Shown: positions 1 to 7,654 of the stretch, one piece after another | Position numbering within the stretch: position 1 is the stretch's first letter | How the letters are laid out: every line of letters begins with the position of its first letter | NCBI GenBank assembly: GCA_965201155.1 | Contig: OZ241752.1 | Span: 2,108,001 to 2,172,000, forward strand | Reading direction: 5' to 3' | DNA length: 64,000 bases | DNA from: JANQOH01 sp965201155 | GTDB lineage: Bacteria; Pseudomonadota; Alphaproteobacteria; UBA7887 | Program-made: the position numbers and the translations under genes | The notes under the pieces: model-generated | Database searches by the model: none | The model's input: the letters and a program-made list of their open reading frames with translations, nothing else | What the model was told of the DNA's origin: nothing

Positions 1-132
1 CACGCTCACGAACACCGCATGTTCGGCGGCAAAGTCGAACCCGCGACCGCCCGGAAGTTCCCTCACCACATTGCCCGAACGGCGGCGGACCGCCAACCCG
101 TATACGCACCGGGTGACCCGCCTCCAGAGCAT
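1..132 (-). CDS. Possible 5' end of an unidentified gene leaving the window
   Basis: An ATG at 132 on the minus strand opens a frame that stays open to the window edge (44 codons). The translation begins MLWRRVTRCVYGLAV and continues through VRELPGGRGFDF. A weak purine-rich stretch (TAGG about 6 bases before the ATG) could serve as ribosome binding site. I do not recognise the product, and the frame is short enough to be open by chance in GC-rich DNA. It is listed only because the amino-acid composition looks protein-like and because the gene, if real, would continue outside the window. Confidence 0.2.
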   Translation of the reverse strand, partial: MLWRRVTRCVYGLAVRRRSGNVVRELPGGRGFDFAAEHAVFVSV

Positions 133-691
133 CCCGGACCTATCGACCGGTACGAATGGCGCGTAGGAGAGGTGAACAAACGGTCGACTGCGCGGCTTGC
201 GTGCAGAACATCCTTGCAGCCCCACACATGGGTCTCGCGCATGTGTGCCCCAATCGCTGGTCAGTCGCGTCGAAAGTACGGTCGAGACGTGCGATTGTCG
301 GTGGTGGCGGCTATCTGCTGCACGGAACCACAAGCGTTGCGGCCGACCGGCTCCCATAAGGGAATATATGGCGAATATTCACTGACAGCCATGCTCCCGG
401 ACGCGCTCGGATTAGAGTGAATCCGCTTTCGGTTTGATGACTGATTTATGACGCTTCAGAGATGGTTGAAAAACATAAAATGAAATCAATAATATAAATC
501 CCGTTTCGGTCAACACATAAGCGTACTCATCTTCGCGTCCGACAGACGGGCTCAACTGGGGACGCAAAACCGGTTTCAGAAAGGAGCGCGTTCCCGGCTC
601 ACTCGGAGTTTCCGCCGGCCGGAGCATGGCCTGTGGTGATCATGCTCCGGCGTTCGGGGGGTCGTAGCCGTGCGGAACCGCGCGCCTGGGT
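133..691. other. Region without a convincing gene; AT-rich patch
   Basis: No frame in this stretch gives a recognisable protein. Bases about 461-500 are strikingly AT-rich compared with the rest of the window. On the plus strand a TTGAAA (466-471) lies 16 bases before AATAAT (488-493), which is a fair sigma-70 promoter match, but no gene follows it on that strand. A hairpin near 619-650 is listed separately. A 71-codon open frame on the minus strand (412-627) has one hydrophobic stretch but no recognisable family or good ribosome binding site. Confidence 0.4.
619..650 (-). terminator. Perfect 10-bp hairpin after the TbpB-like fragment
   Basis: CCGGAGCATG (619-628) and CATGCTCCGG (641-650) are perfect inverted repeats around a 12-base loop. 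The hairpin lies about 42 bases past the stop of the minus-strand TbpB-like fragment, where a transcript end would be expected. No run of T follows on either strand, so a canonical intrinsic terminator is not shown. It could also be a protein-binding dyad. Confidence 0.35.
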
Positions 692-1369
692 TTACTCTGT
701 CATCATCGTGAGGCCGCCGGCGCCGACAACATGCCCATTCGTGAAGTGACCGTTGAAGTTGATGCCTAAACCGGTCGGAAGTGCGTAGAGCTTGCCCTCG
801 TCGACGTCCGGGGTGCTGTCGTCATCCTCCATCATCACGGTCGGACCGTAGAATGTGCCTCGAATCGCGCCTTTCTCCTTCATATCGCTGAAAAAATGAG
901 GGCGGCGACCGGTGTCCATACCGTCAAGCATCTGGTTCAGCGTCAACATCCAGCTCGGGTCGATCTCCATCCCGTCGTCCATGAAGTTGGTCACCTGGCC
1001 CATGACCATGAAATGCTTGCTCTGTGCGACATTAATTCCACCGAAATAAGCGGTTACCATCGCGTCTGCCGTGAACTGGCCGGATGAAGTCGGGACAGCG
1101 TTGCCTGCGGGCGAGAAGCTTTTTTTCACATAAAGGCCGGCTGCCGGACCTGCATACTTCGCTGATCCCTCCACCTCGTGGACTATGAGACTGTTTCCCT
1201 CCTTTCCGTACTCCATCATCCCGTCATAGAAACCACTAGCGTCCGTGTAGGACATACCGTCATCGCCGCTTGCTTTCGTGAGCCAATAGCCGAACTGGAT
1301 GTAGTCCTCGTCCTTGTTATCCATGGTCGACGCATCATTATCGGACGCGCGCTTGCCGGCGGCATTCGG
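692..1369 (-). pseudogene. TbpB-like beta-barrel protein, N-terminally truncated
   Basis: The readable protein (ATG at 1324, 210 aa; the open frame extends back to a TAA at about 1370) resembles the C-terminal barrel of transferrin-binding-protein-B-like surface lipoproteins common in alphaproteobacteria. It has the FGYWLTK entry strand, a GPAAGLYVKK segment, FTADAMVTAYFGG, GTFYGP, and a terminal HFTNGHVVGAGG strand. Full-length members carry a lipoprotein signal and N-terminal region; here neither exists. Upstream of the ATG the frame still reads like the family (a DNDASTMDN stretch) and then meets a stop where the duplicated segment of the next locus begins. I infer a gene cut at its 5' end by that rearrangement. 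A short intact cytoplasmic protein is possible but unlikely for a barrel domain. Confidence 0.55.
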
Positions 1370-1441
1370 TTACGATACGAGATGGATGTTCGGGCGTGCC
1401 AAGCTACGGCGCGGCCGGGTCAGGCGTGGCAAGGCACGGAA

Positions 1442-1735
1442 ATGCAAATACCTGATTGGGTGAAGATGTGGGCGGCAGTGTCGGCCACGGTGGTGCCAAT
1501 CACCATCGGGGTTGTGGTCTGGTTTGACGGCAAGATTGAAGGTACGCGCGCCGAAGCTCGCGCCGAATTTCATGCAATTCTGGAGCGACACGACCGAATG
1601 TCGGATCGACTCGACCGAACGCTTGAGCGGCAGGATCGGATGCTCGAACGGCAGGACCGGATGCTCGATGAAATTCACGCCCTGTCCGAACGCGTGATCG
1701 TCATTGAACAACAGGCGCTGTCTGACAAGAGCTGA
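1442..1735 (+). CDS. Small membrane-anchored coiled-coil protein, copy A
   Basis: A 97-residue protein of unknown function. Residues 1-9 are amphipathic (MQIPDWVKM), residues 10-28 form one hydrophobic segment, and residues 31-95 are charged and strongly heptad-patterned, including a direct repeat of ERQDRML (about 62-75). This is the layout of a single-pass membrane protein with a cytoplasmic or periplasmic coiled coil, as seen in small phage-associated and orphan proteins. I chose this ATG because copy B begins at the aligned position behind a clear ribosome binding site. Copy A itself has only a weak one (AGGCACGG). Comparison with copy B: 80 of 90 aligned residues are identical, and the changes are conservative, which suggests that both proteins are under selection. 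Confidence 0.7.
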   Translation: MQIPDWVKMWAAVSATVVPITIGVVVWFDGKIEGTRAEARAEFHAILERHDRMSDRLDRTLERQDRMLERQDRMLDEIHALSERVIVIEQQALSDKS

Positions 1736-2072
1736 TCCGGGGCGCGTGCCCACTTGATTGTGCGGGTCCCTGATGCGGCGCGCCGACGCCACCCGGGTGA
1801 CACCCAACCACTTCCGGACGCCAGCGCGCCGACGCGCCGACCTCGCCCGTCAGTGCCGTGCCCGCGCGTCCGGCTTCTACGCTGCCGATGCGTCGCACGC
1901 GAGTAGCGGGTCGCATTCTTATACCTCACACGCAGCACAGCCAACGAAATCCCGCCCTCGCATAATGTCGCAAACCACCACATGCGCTTGCCGACGGTGC
2001 TCGATTGCGATATGAGATGCATGTCGGGGTGTGCCAAGTCACGGCGTGGCGAAGGTATGGCAAGGGGCGAAA

Positions 2073-2345
2073 ATGCAGATACCTGATTGGGTGAAGATGT
2101 GGGCGGCGGTGTTTGCCACTGTGGTGCCCGTCACCGTCGGGATAATGGCTTGGTTTGACGGCAAGATTGAAGCTACACGCGCCGACGCTCGCGCCGATTT
2201 TCACGCCATTCTCGAGCGACATGACCGTATGTCGGATCGGTTCGACCGAACGCTTGAACGGCAGGATCGGATGCTCGATGAAATTCACGCCCTTTCCGAG
2301 CGTGTGATTGTCATCGAACAACAGGCGCTCTCTGACAAGAGCTGA
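2073..2345 (+). CDS. Small membrane-anchored coiled-coil protein, copy B
   Basis: The 90-residue sister of the preceding small gene. It has the same layout: short amphipathic start, a hydrophobic segment at about 10-28, then a charged coiled coil ending in QQALSDKS. It lacks one seven-residue ERQDRML unit present in copy A. The start is fixed by AAGGGG seven bases before the ATG. The ten substitutions against copy A are mostly S/F, I/V, E/D and L/F exchanges. Function is unknown. The coiled coil suggests homo- or hetero-oligomers between the copies, which is inference. Confidence 0.75.
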   Translation: MQIPDWVKMWAAVFATVVPVTVGIMAWFDGKIEATRADARADFHAILERHDRMSDRFDRTLERQDRMLDEIHALSERVIVIEQQALSDKS

Positions 2346-2750
2346 TCCGGGGCGCGTGCCCGCTTGGCGGGGCCGACCCCTAACGCGGCGTGCCGATGCG
2401 CCGCGCGAACGCATCCAGGTGCAATCCAGCCGCTACCGAACCCCGGCGCATAACCGGCCCGTCCTGCGTCGCCTCGGTGGCGGCGTAACACCGCTGGATC
2501 AATCGGGCCCCGCAGGGAAGGTTACCGGATCGTCGGGATCAATCCTGACGAGCCTTGTTCTGATCGTCCACAACATACGCCATGTTGGCCTTGTGGCTGA
2601 AAGTATCCGAGTCGTCGGACCCGGCACTATGCATGGAACGGCGCATGTTCGTGCGTATTCGGGGCCGTCTCGGGCAAAAGACCGGGGGCGATTGTGGCCG
2701 GGGGCGATAGGCTGTAGAAACAGGCGGAAATATTGTCGGGGGGCATTGCG
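2346..2750. other. Intergenic region without a gene
   Basis: About 400 bases between the small coiled-coil gene and the PhyH oxygenase. The first part (to about 2420) is the diverged flank of the tandem duplication. The rest contains no frame with a recognisable protein. It must hold the promoter of the downstream oxygenase-TRAP operon, but I see no clear -35/-10 pair. Confidence 0.5.
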
Positions 2751-3596
2751 ATGGGCAAGCTGCTGACGGCCGCGCAGATCGAAGCCTACCGGCGCGACGG
2801 CTATGTGGCGCCGGTGCGGGTGATGTCGGAGGATGAAGCCGGCGCGCTGCGGGAGAAGCTGGAAGCGGTCGAAGCAGGGTCCGGCGGCCGCCTGGCGGCC
2901 AAATTGCGGTTCAAGCCGCATCTCGTGTTCACCTTTCTTGACGGGCTGGTGCGGAATCCGCGCGTTCTCGATGGGGTGGAGGATGTGCTGGGTCCCGACC
3001 TCCTGTGCTGGGCCTCGTCCTTCTTCACCAAGGATGCGCATGACCCGGGCTATGTGAGCTGGCATCAGGATTCCACGTACTGGGGTCTCAGCGAGACCGA
3101 TGTCACAACAGCATGGATCGCGCTGAGCGGGAGCACCCGCGCGAATGGCTGCATGCGCGTGATTCCGGGCAGCCATCTGAGCGACCAGATCGGGCATACG
3201 GACACCCATGCGGCGGCCAATATGCTGAGCCGCGGCCAGGTGGTGGACTGTGCGGTGGATGAACGCTGCGCCGTGGATATCGAGCTTCGTCCCGGTGAGA
3301 TGTCGCTGCATCATGTGCGTGTGATCCACGGTTCCGAGGCCAACAGCTCGGACCGCCGCCGCATCGGCTATGCAATGCGCTACATTCCGACACGGCTGCA
3401 CCAGCTCAACGGGCCGCGCGATTCCGCCGGCCTCGTGCGGGGCGAGGACCGCTTCGGCCATTTTGAAATCGAGCCGCCGCCGGCGGCGGACCTGCACACC
3501 GATGCGCTGGCGGTGCACAAGCGGGCGCGGGAATTGCATGATGTGGTGCTGTTTCAGGGTGCCGAGGAGCGCCCGGCCTATATGAGGGCGTCATGA
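2751..3596 (+). CDS. PhyH-family Fe(II)/2-oxoglutarate dioxygenase
   Basis: A 281-residue phytanoyl-CoA dioxygenase family protein, expected to hydroxylate a small organic substrate using O2, Fe(II) and 2-oxoglutarate in the cytoplasm. The iron-binding triad is visible: WHQDSTYW gives H105 and D107, and HHVRVIHGS gives the distal H193. Downstream arginines in DRRRIGYAMRY are candidates for the 2-oxoglutarate carboxylate. An in-frame TTG at 2733 would add six residues; I prefer the ATG at 2751 because CGGGGGGC sits six bases before it. The stop overlaps the ATG of the first TRAP binding protein (ATGA), so the enzyme is translationally coupled to a transporter and probably acts on the imported compound or a product of it. 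The substrate cannot be read from the sequence. Confidence 0.9.
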   Translation: MGKLLTAAQIEAYRRDGYVAPVRVMSEDEAGALREKLEAVEAGSGGRLAAKLRFKPHLVFTFLDGLVRNPRVLDGVEDVLGPDLLCWASSFFTKDAHDPGYVSWHQDSTYWGLSETDVTTAWIALSGSTRANGCMRVIPGSHLSDQIGHTDTHAAANMLSRGQVVDCAVDERCAVDIELRPGEMSLHHVRVIHGSEANSSDRRRIGYAMRYIPTRLHQLNGPRDSAGLVRGEDRFGHFEIEPPPAADLHTDALAVHKRARELHDVVLFQGAEERPAYMRAS

Positions 3597-4630
3597 ACAG
3601 GTTTCCCGGGGGCGTGCTGGTGCGCGCCATTATTGCCGGTCTCGTCCTGCTTGCGGCGGGTGCGGCATCGGCGCAGGAATTTCGCTGGAAGATGCAGTCG
3701 CTATGGCAGGCGGGGACGATCAACCAGCGCGTGTTCGAAGCGTTTTGCGACAATGTGGAGCGTGTTACCGGCGGTCGGCTGGCGATAGATCCGCTGCCAG
3801 TGGGGGCGGTGGTTGCGTATAACGAGACGCTGGACGCGGTATCGGTGGGGATACTTGACGCTCATCACAGCGGTTCGGCGTATTTTGCCGGCAAGGACCC
3901 GGCATTCTCCCTCCTGGGGGATCTGAACGGCGGTTATGAGAATGCGCGCCAGATTCACATGTGGCTCAATTACGGGGGCGGCATGGAACTGGCGCGCGAG
4001 CTCTATGCGCGGCACGGGGTCTATTTCGTCGGCGGTGTGTCATGGGGCATGGAGTCCATCCCCGCCAAGGAGCCGATCCGCACGCTGGATGATTTCCGCG
4101 GGGTGAAGCTGCGCGCGCCGGAAGGTATGTCGCAGCTCATCTTTCAGCGCATCGGCGCGGCGCCGGTGAATATTCCCGGTGCCGAAGTGTATACGGCGCT
4201 TGAGCGCGGGGTTGTCGAGGCCGCCGACTGGGGCACGCTCGGCATGAATGATGACCTGGGCTATCACGAAATCGCGCCTTATCCGCTGTATCCCGGCTTT
4301 CACTCGGCGCCGATCGCCGAAGTGGCGGTGAACATGCGGCGCTGGAACGCGCTGCCGGACGACATCAAGCTGCTGGTGGAAATGGCGGTGCGCGACTTCA
4401 ACCGCGATATGGTGGAGCAGATCGGTCTTCAGGACGCCGCGGTGGCCGCCGGCGCGGCGGCGCGCGGGGTTGAACTGGTGAACTGGAGCCGCGAGGAGCG
4501 GCGCCGTTTCCGTGAGGTGGCGGCTTCAGTGTGGGAGGACTATGCGTCGGGCAGCGCGATGGCGGTGCGCATCCTTGAGTCGCATCTGGCGTTCCTGCAG
4601 CGTCTTGACCTGCTGGGAGGCGGAGAATGA
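3593..4630 (+). CDS. TRAP transporter substrate-binding protein (DctP type), first copy
   Basis: A 345-residue periplasmic binding protein of TRAP transporters. A signal peptide is clear (hydrophobic IIAGLVLLAAGAASA, cleavage before QEFRW). The mature part has the family features: WKMQSLW start, YNETLDAV, GKDPAFSLLGDL, the ligand-binding signature with the conserved arginine in GVKLRAPEGMSQLIFQ, and ERGVVEAADWG. The WKMQSLW/GKDPAF pattern is that of the subfamily that includes 2-oxo-acid and mannitol/chloroaromatic TRAP binders. It overlaps the oxygenase upstream and the second binding protein downstream by ATGA junctions. The ligand is not known; a 2-oxo acid or carboxylate is an inference from subfamily resemblance. 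Confidence 0.93.
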   Translation: MNRFPGGVLVRAIIAGLVLLAAGAASAQEFRWKMQSLWQAGTINQRVFEAFCDNVERVTGGRLAIDPLPVGAVVAYNETLDAVSVGILDAHHSGSAYFAGKDPAFSLLGDLNGGYENARQIHMWLNYGGGMELARELYARHGVYFVGGVSWGMESIPAKEPIRTLDDFRGVKLRAPEGMSQLIFQRIGAAPVNIPGAEVYTALERGVVEAADWGTLGMNDDLGYHEIAPYPLYPGFHSAPIAEVAVNMRRWNALPDDIKLLVEMAVRDFNRDMVEQIGLQDAAVAAGAAARGVELVNWSREERRRFREVAASVWEDYASGSAMAVRILESHLAFLQRLDLLGGGE

Positions 4631-5655
4631 GCATGGCGACGAAGACCGTGCGAAGGCTGGCAGCCGCGGCGGCGCTGGCGCAGGTGCAGCCGGCGGCGGC
4701 AGCCGATCAGACATGGACCATGCAGGCGGCCATGTCGGCGGGCGATATCGGCTATGTCATCACCGAGGAGTGGGCGCAGAGCATCGAGTCGCTGACGGGC
4801 GGGCGGCTCGCCATCCGCCTGGTTCCGGTCGGCTCGATCGTGCAATACAACGAAACGCTGGATGCAGTGGCCGCCGGCATTCTGGACGGGCATATCACGG
4901 CTACAGTGTATTTTTCGGGCAAGGATGCGGGTTTTGCGCTGCTGGGTGACTTGATCGCCGCCTATGAACACCCGGACCAGATGCTCATGTTCATGCGCCG
5001 CGGCGGCGGCGATGAACTGCTGCGGGAACTCTATGCGCGCCACGGCGTGTATTATGTGGGCGGCAGCACAACGGGCAAGGAGGCGTTTGTCTCCAAGATT
5101 CCGTTGCACGGAGTAGCGGATTTCGCAGGCGTGAAACTGCGCGCGCCGGAAGGCATGGCGCAGGATATTTTCCAGCGGGTCGGGGCGGCGCCGGTCAATC
5201 TGCCGGCGGCGGAAGTGTTTACGGCAGTGGAGCGCGGAGTCGTCGATGCGGCGGACTGGGCGACATTCTCGATGAACCACCAGTTCGGATTTCATGAAGT
5301 CGCGCGCTATCCGATTTATCCCGGTATTCATTCCATGCCGATCCTTGATGTTTCGGTGCATCCGGCGCGGTGGGAGAGATTGCCCGAGGATGTCAAGGCG
5401 ATCATGGAATTGGCGGTGGCGGACTATGCGCGCGATCTGACGCGCCGTCTGGAATTGCGGGACCTGGACGATGTGCAGACGGCGCGCGCGGCCGGTATAG
5501 AGGTGATCGACTGGCCGGCAGCGGAGCGGCAGAAAATGCGCGATATCGCGATCAGCATATGGCGGGACTGGTCGGGGCGCAGCCCCATCGCGGCGCGCGC
5601 CTATGATGCCCAGACCGGTTTCCTGCGGCAGATCGGGCTGCTTGAGGCCGAATAG
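4627..5655 (+). CDS. TRAP transporter substrate-binding protein (DctP type), second copy
   Basis: A 342-residue paralogue of the preceding protein, about half identical by eye. It conserves YNETLDAV, the GKDAGFALLGDL loop, VKLRAPEGMAQDIFQ with the ligand-binding arginine, and ERGVVDAADWA. The signal peptide is short and weak (an alanine-rich LAAAAALAQVQPAAAA stretch), unlike the classical one of the first copy. Residues lining the presumed pocket differ between the copies (for example MNDDLGYHE versus MNHQFGFHE), so the two may bind different ligands while sharing one membrane unit. The start ATG overlaps the previous stop by ATGA. Confidence 0.92.
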   Translation: MSMATKTVRRLAAAAALAQVQPAAAADQTWTMQAAMSAGDIGYVITEEWAQSIESLTGGRLAIRLVPVGSIVQYNETLDAVAAGILDGHITATVYFSGKDAGFALLGDLIAAYEHPDQMLMFMRRGGGDELLRELYARHGVYYVGGSTTGKEAFVSKIPLHGVADFAGVKLRAPEGMAQDIFQRVGAAPVNLPAAEVFTAVERGVVDAADWATFSMNHQFGFHEVARYPIYPGIHSMPILDVSVHPARWERLPEDVKAIMELAVADYARDLTRRLELRDLDDVQTARAAGIEVIDWPAAERQKMRDIAISIWRDWSGRSPIAARAYDAQTGFLRQIGLLEAE

Positions 5656-5685
5656 CGCAGGGCGGCTCGCAGGGCGCATTGCCTC

Positions 5686-6207
5686 ATGTCGTACCGCGAC
5701 CGCCGGACGCTGACGGAGCGCATCATCGACCGCCTCTCGCGGCGCACGGGAGAGCTGGTCAGCTACCTGTTCTTCCTGTGCATGCTGATCATCGCGTGGG
5801 AAGTATTTGCGCGCTACGGATTCAACGCGCCGACCATCTGGGCGCATGACCTGACCATCGCGCTGTGTTCGGTGGCGTTTCTTCTCAGCGGTCTCTACAC
5901 CATGCAGCGGCGTGCGCATATCCGCATTTCGCTGGTCTACGAGAAACTGCCGGTCCGGGCGCAGCGCATTCTCGACAAGGTTAACGGCGTCATCATCCTG
6001 ATCTTTCTGGGCCTGTTGGGGTACCAGTCGGCCAAGGATGCCTGGAAGTCGCTGAAAATCATGGAAAATGCGGGCACTGCGTCGCAGATTCCACTGCCCG
6101 CGATCGCCAAGACGGCGATTTTCATCGCCTGCGTGCTGATGTTCCTGCTTGCCGCGGCGCAGTTGCGGCACTCGTTCCGCCGGGAAGAAGACGGGACCGG
6201 ACGATGA
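5686..6207 (+). CDS. TRAP transporter small permease (DctQ)
   Basis: A 173-residue small membrane subunit of a TRAP transporter. Four hydrophobic segments are visible (about 24-45, 58-76, 99-117 and 140-158), and the WEVFARYGFNAPTIWAHD region between the first two is typical of DctQ. The protein pairs with DctM, whose ATG overlaps this stop codon. It starts 30 bases after the second binding protein, with a moderately distant GCAGGG as possible ribosome binding site. Confidence 0.92.
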   Translation: MSYRDRRTLTERIIDRLSRRTGELVSYLFFLCMLIIAWEVFARYGFNAPTIWAHDLTIALCSVAFLLSGLYTMQRRAHIRISLVYEKLPVRAQRILDKVNGVIILIFLGLLGYQSAKDAWKSLKIMENAGTASQIPLPAIAKTAIFIACVLMFLLAAAQLRHSFRREEDGTGR

Positions 6208-7520
6208 GCATCGAACTCATTTCGCTGGCGATGGTCGGCTCCATCGCCGTCCTGCTCATCATGGGGCTGCCACTGGCATTCGTCACCGGTTTCGTCGCCA
6301 TGGCGTTCGCGGTGGGCAATTTCGGCATCAACGGGCTGTTTCTGATCGAAAGCCGCATTCTCAGCCTGGTGCGGGAATTCGTGCTGGTGGCGGTGCCGAT
6401 GTTCATTCTCATGGCGTCGGTTCTGGAGCGCTCCGGCGTCGCGCGCGACCTCTACCGGGCGATGCATATTTGGGCCGGGGGCCTGCGCGGCGGGCTGGCG
6501 GTGCAGACCATGATCGTGGCCGTGCTGATGGCGGCGATGACGGGCATTATCGGCGGTGAGATCATCCTGCTGGGCCTGGTGGCGCTGCCGCAAATGCTGC
6601 GGCTGAAATACGACCGCAGCCTGGCGATCGGCACGATTTGCGCGGGCGGCTCGCTGGGCACGATGATCCCGCCAAGCATCGTGCTCATCATCTACGGCCT
6701 GACCGCGGGGGTGGATATCGGCCAGTTATTCGTGGCCACCATCATTCCCGGTCTGCTGCTGGCGTCGATCTATATCGGCTATATCATGGTGCGGTGCCGC
6801 CTGAATCCGGCGCTGGGGCCGCCGGCGCCGCCGGAGGAGCGCAATCTGCCGCACAGGGAAAAGGTCAGGCTGATTGGCGGCCTTGCGCTGCCGATCGCGG
6901 TGGCCGGCGGGGTGCTGGGGTCAATCTATCTGGGCATTGCCTCGGTGAGCGAGGCGGCGGGTATGGGCGCGGTCGGTGCCATCCTGTCAGCGGCGGTGCG
7001 GCGGGAATTGAACTGGCCGATGCTGCGCGACGCGCTGTATCAGACGATGAACACCTGCGGCATGCTGTTGTGGATCACATTCGGCGCAACGGCGCTGATC
7101 GGGGTTTACAACCTGCTGGGCGGCGATGCGTTCGTGAAGGCGCTCGTTACCGGTCTGCCGCTGCCGCCACTGGGCATCATCATGGTGATGATGGCGGTGC
7201 TGGTCATTCTGGGGCTGTTCATGGACTGGATCGGCATTTGTCTGCTGACCATGCCGATTTTTGTTCCCATTGTGAGTGCGCTCGGCTATTCGCCGATATG
7301 GTTCGGGATCCTGTTCTGCATGAACATGCAGATCAGCTATCTGACGCCGCCCTTCGGCCCGGCGGCGTTCTATCTCAAGGGAGTGGCGCCCAAGGGGATT
7401 GAACTCGGCCATATATACAAGGCGTTATGGCCGTTTATCGGCCTTCAGGCATGCGGGCTGGCAGTGGTTCTCCTGGTGCCCGAAGTGGCGCTCTGGCTGC
7501 CCGAGGCAATGCGCAACTGA
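6204..7520 (+). CDS. TRAP transporter large permease (DctM)
   Basis: A 438-residue integral membrane protein of the DctM family, which moves the substrate together with sodium ions. About twelve hydrophobic stretches are visible. Family signatures include the glycine-rich GTICAGGSLGTMIPPSI segment and the late LTPPFGPAAFYLKG segment. Its start overlaps the dctQ stop (ATGA). It is the last gene of the operon that starts with the PhyH oxygenase; after it there is a 134-base gap before the lactonase. Confidence 0.94.
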   Translation: MSIELISLAMVGSIAVLLIMGLPLAFVTGFVAMAFAVGNFGINGLFLIESRILSLVREFVLVAVPMFILMASVLERSGVARDLYRAMHIWAGGLRGGLAVQTMIVAVLMAAMTGIIGGEIILLGLVALPQMLRLKYDRSLAIGTICAGGSLGTMIPPSIVLIIYGLTAGVDIGQLFVATIIPGLLLASIYIGYIMVRCRLNPALGPPAPPEERNLPHREKVRLIGGLALPIAVAGGVLGSIYLGIASVSEAAGMGAVGAILSAAVRRELNWPMLRDALYQTMNTCGMLLWITFGATALIGVYNLLGGDAFVKALVTGLPLPPLGIIMVMMAVLVILGLFMDWIGICLLTMPIFVPIVSALGYSPIWFGILFCMNMQISYLTPPFGPAAFYLKGVAPKGIELGHIYKALWPFIGLQACGLAVVLLVPEVALWLPEAMRN

Positions 7521-7654
7521 GCGGTGTCCGGCCGGCGCGCCGAGGCGGCGCGGCTGCGTCGCTTTTGCACCTGCGCCGGGCGTGATAACGTAACCCCATC
7601 GCCCCGAGCGGCGTTTCGTGCCGAAGGGGCGGAACAAGAACAGGGAGGAAGTCA

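Larger units (their letters stand above)
1350..2420 (+). repeat. Tandem duplication, period about 631 bp
   Basis: Two diverged copies of one segment lie head to tail. Unit A runs from about 1350 to about 1800, unit B from about 1979 to about 2420. Similarity covers the upstream flank (CGCTTGCCG followed by GATATGAG or GATACGAG and GTGCCAAG), the whole small gene, and the downstream flank starting GAGCTGATCCGGGGCGCGTG. The start codons of the two genes are 631 bases apart. The flanks are more diverged than the coding parts. Unit A has an extra 21 bases inside the gene. The 337 bases between the two genes (1736-2072) contain only these flanks and no further gene that I can support. Confidence 0.8.

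Noticed and set aside
19..420. A 133-codon open frame on the plus strand
   Set aside because: No recognisable motif, no ribosome binding site, and a composition typical of chance frames.
412..627. A 71-codon open frame on the minus strand with one hydrophobic stretch
   Set aside because: It starts inside the hairpin region, has no ribosome binding site and no family resemblance.
4540..6171. A 543-codon open frame on the minus strand
   Set aside because: It runs antisense to the TRAP genes, which have clear family motifs and overlapping starts. The translation is Arg/His/Gln-rich without any recognisable domain, as expected for a shadow frame in GC-rich DNA.
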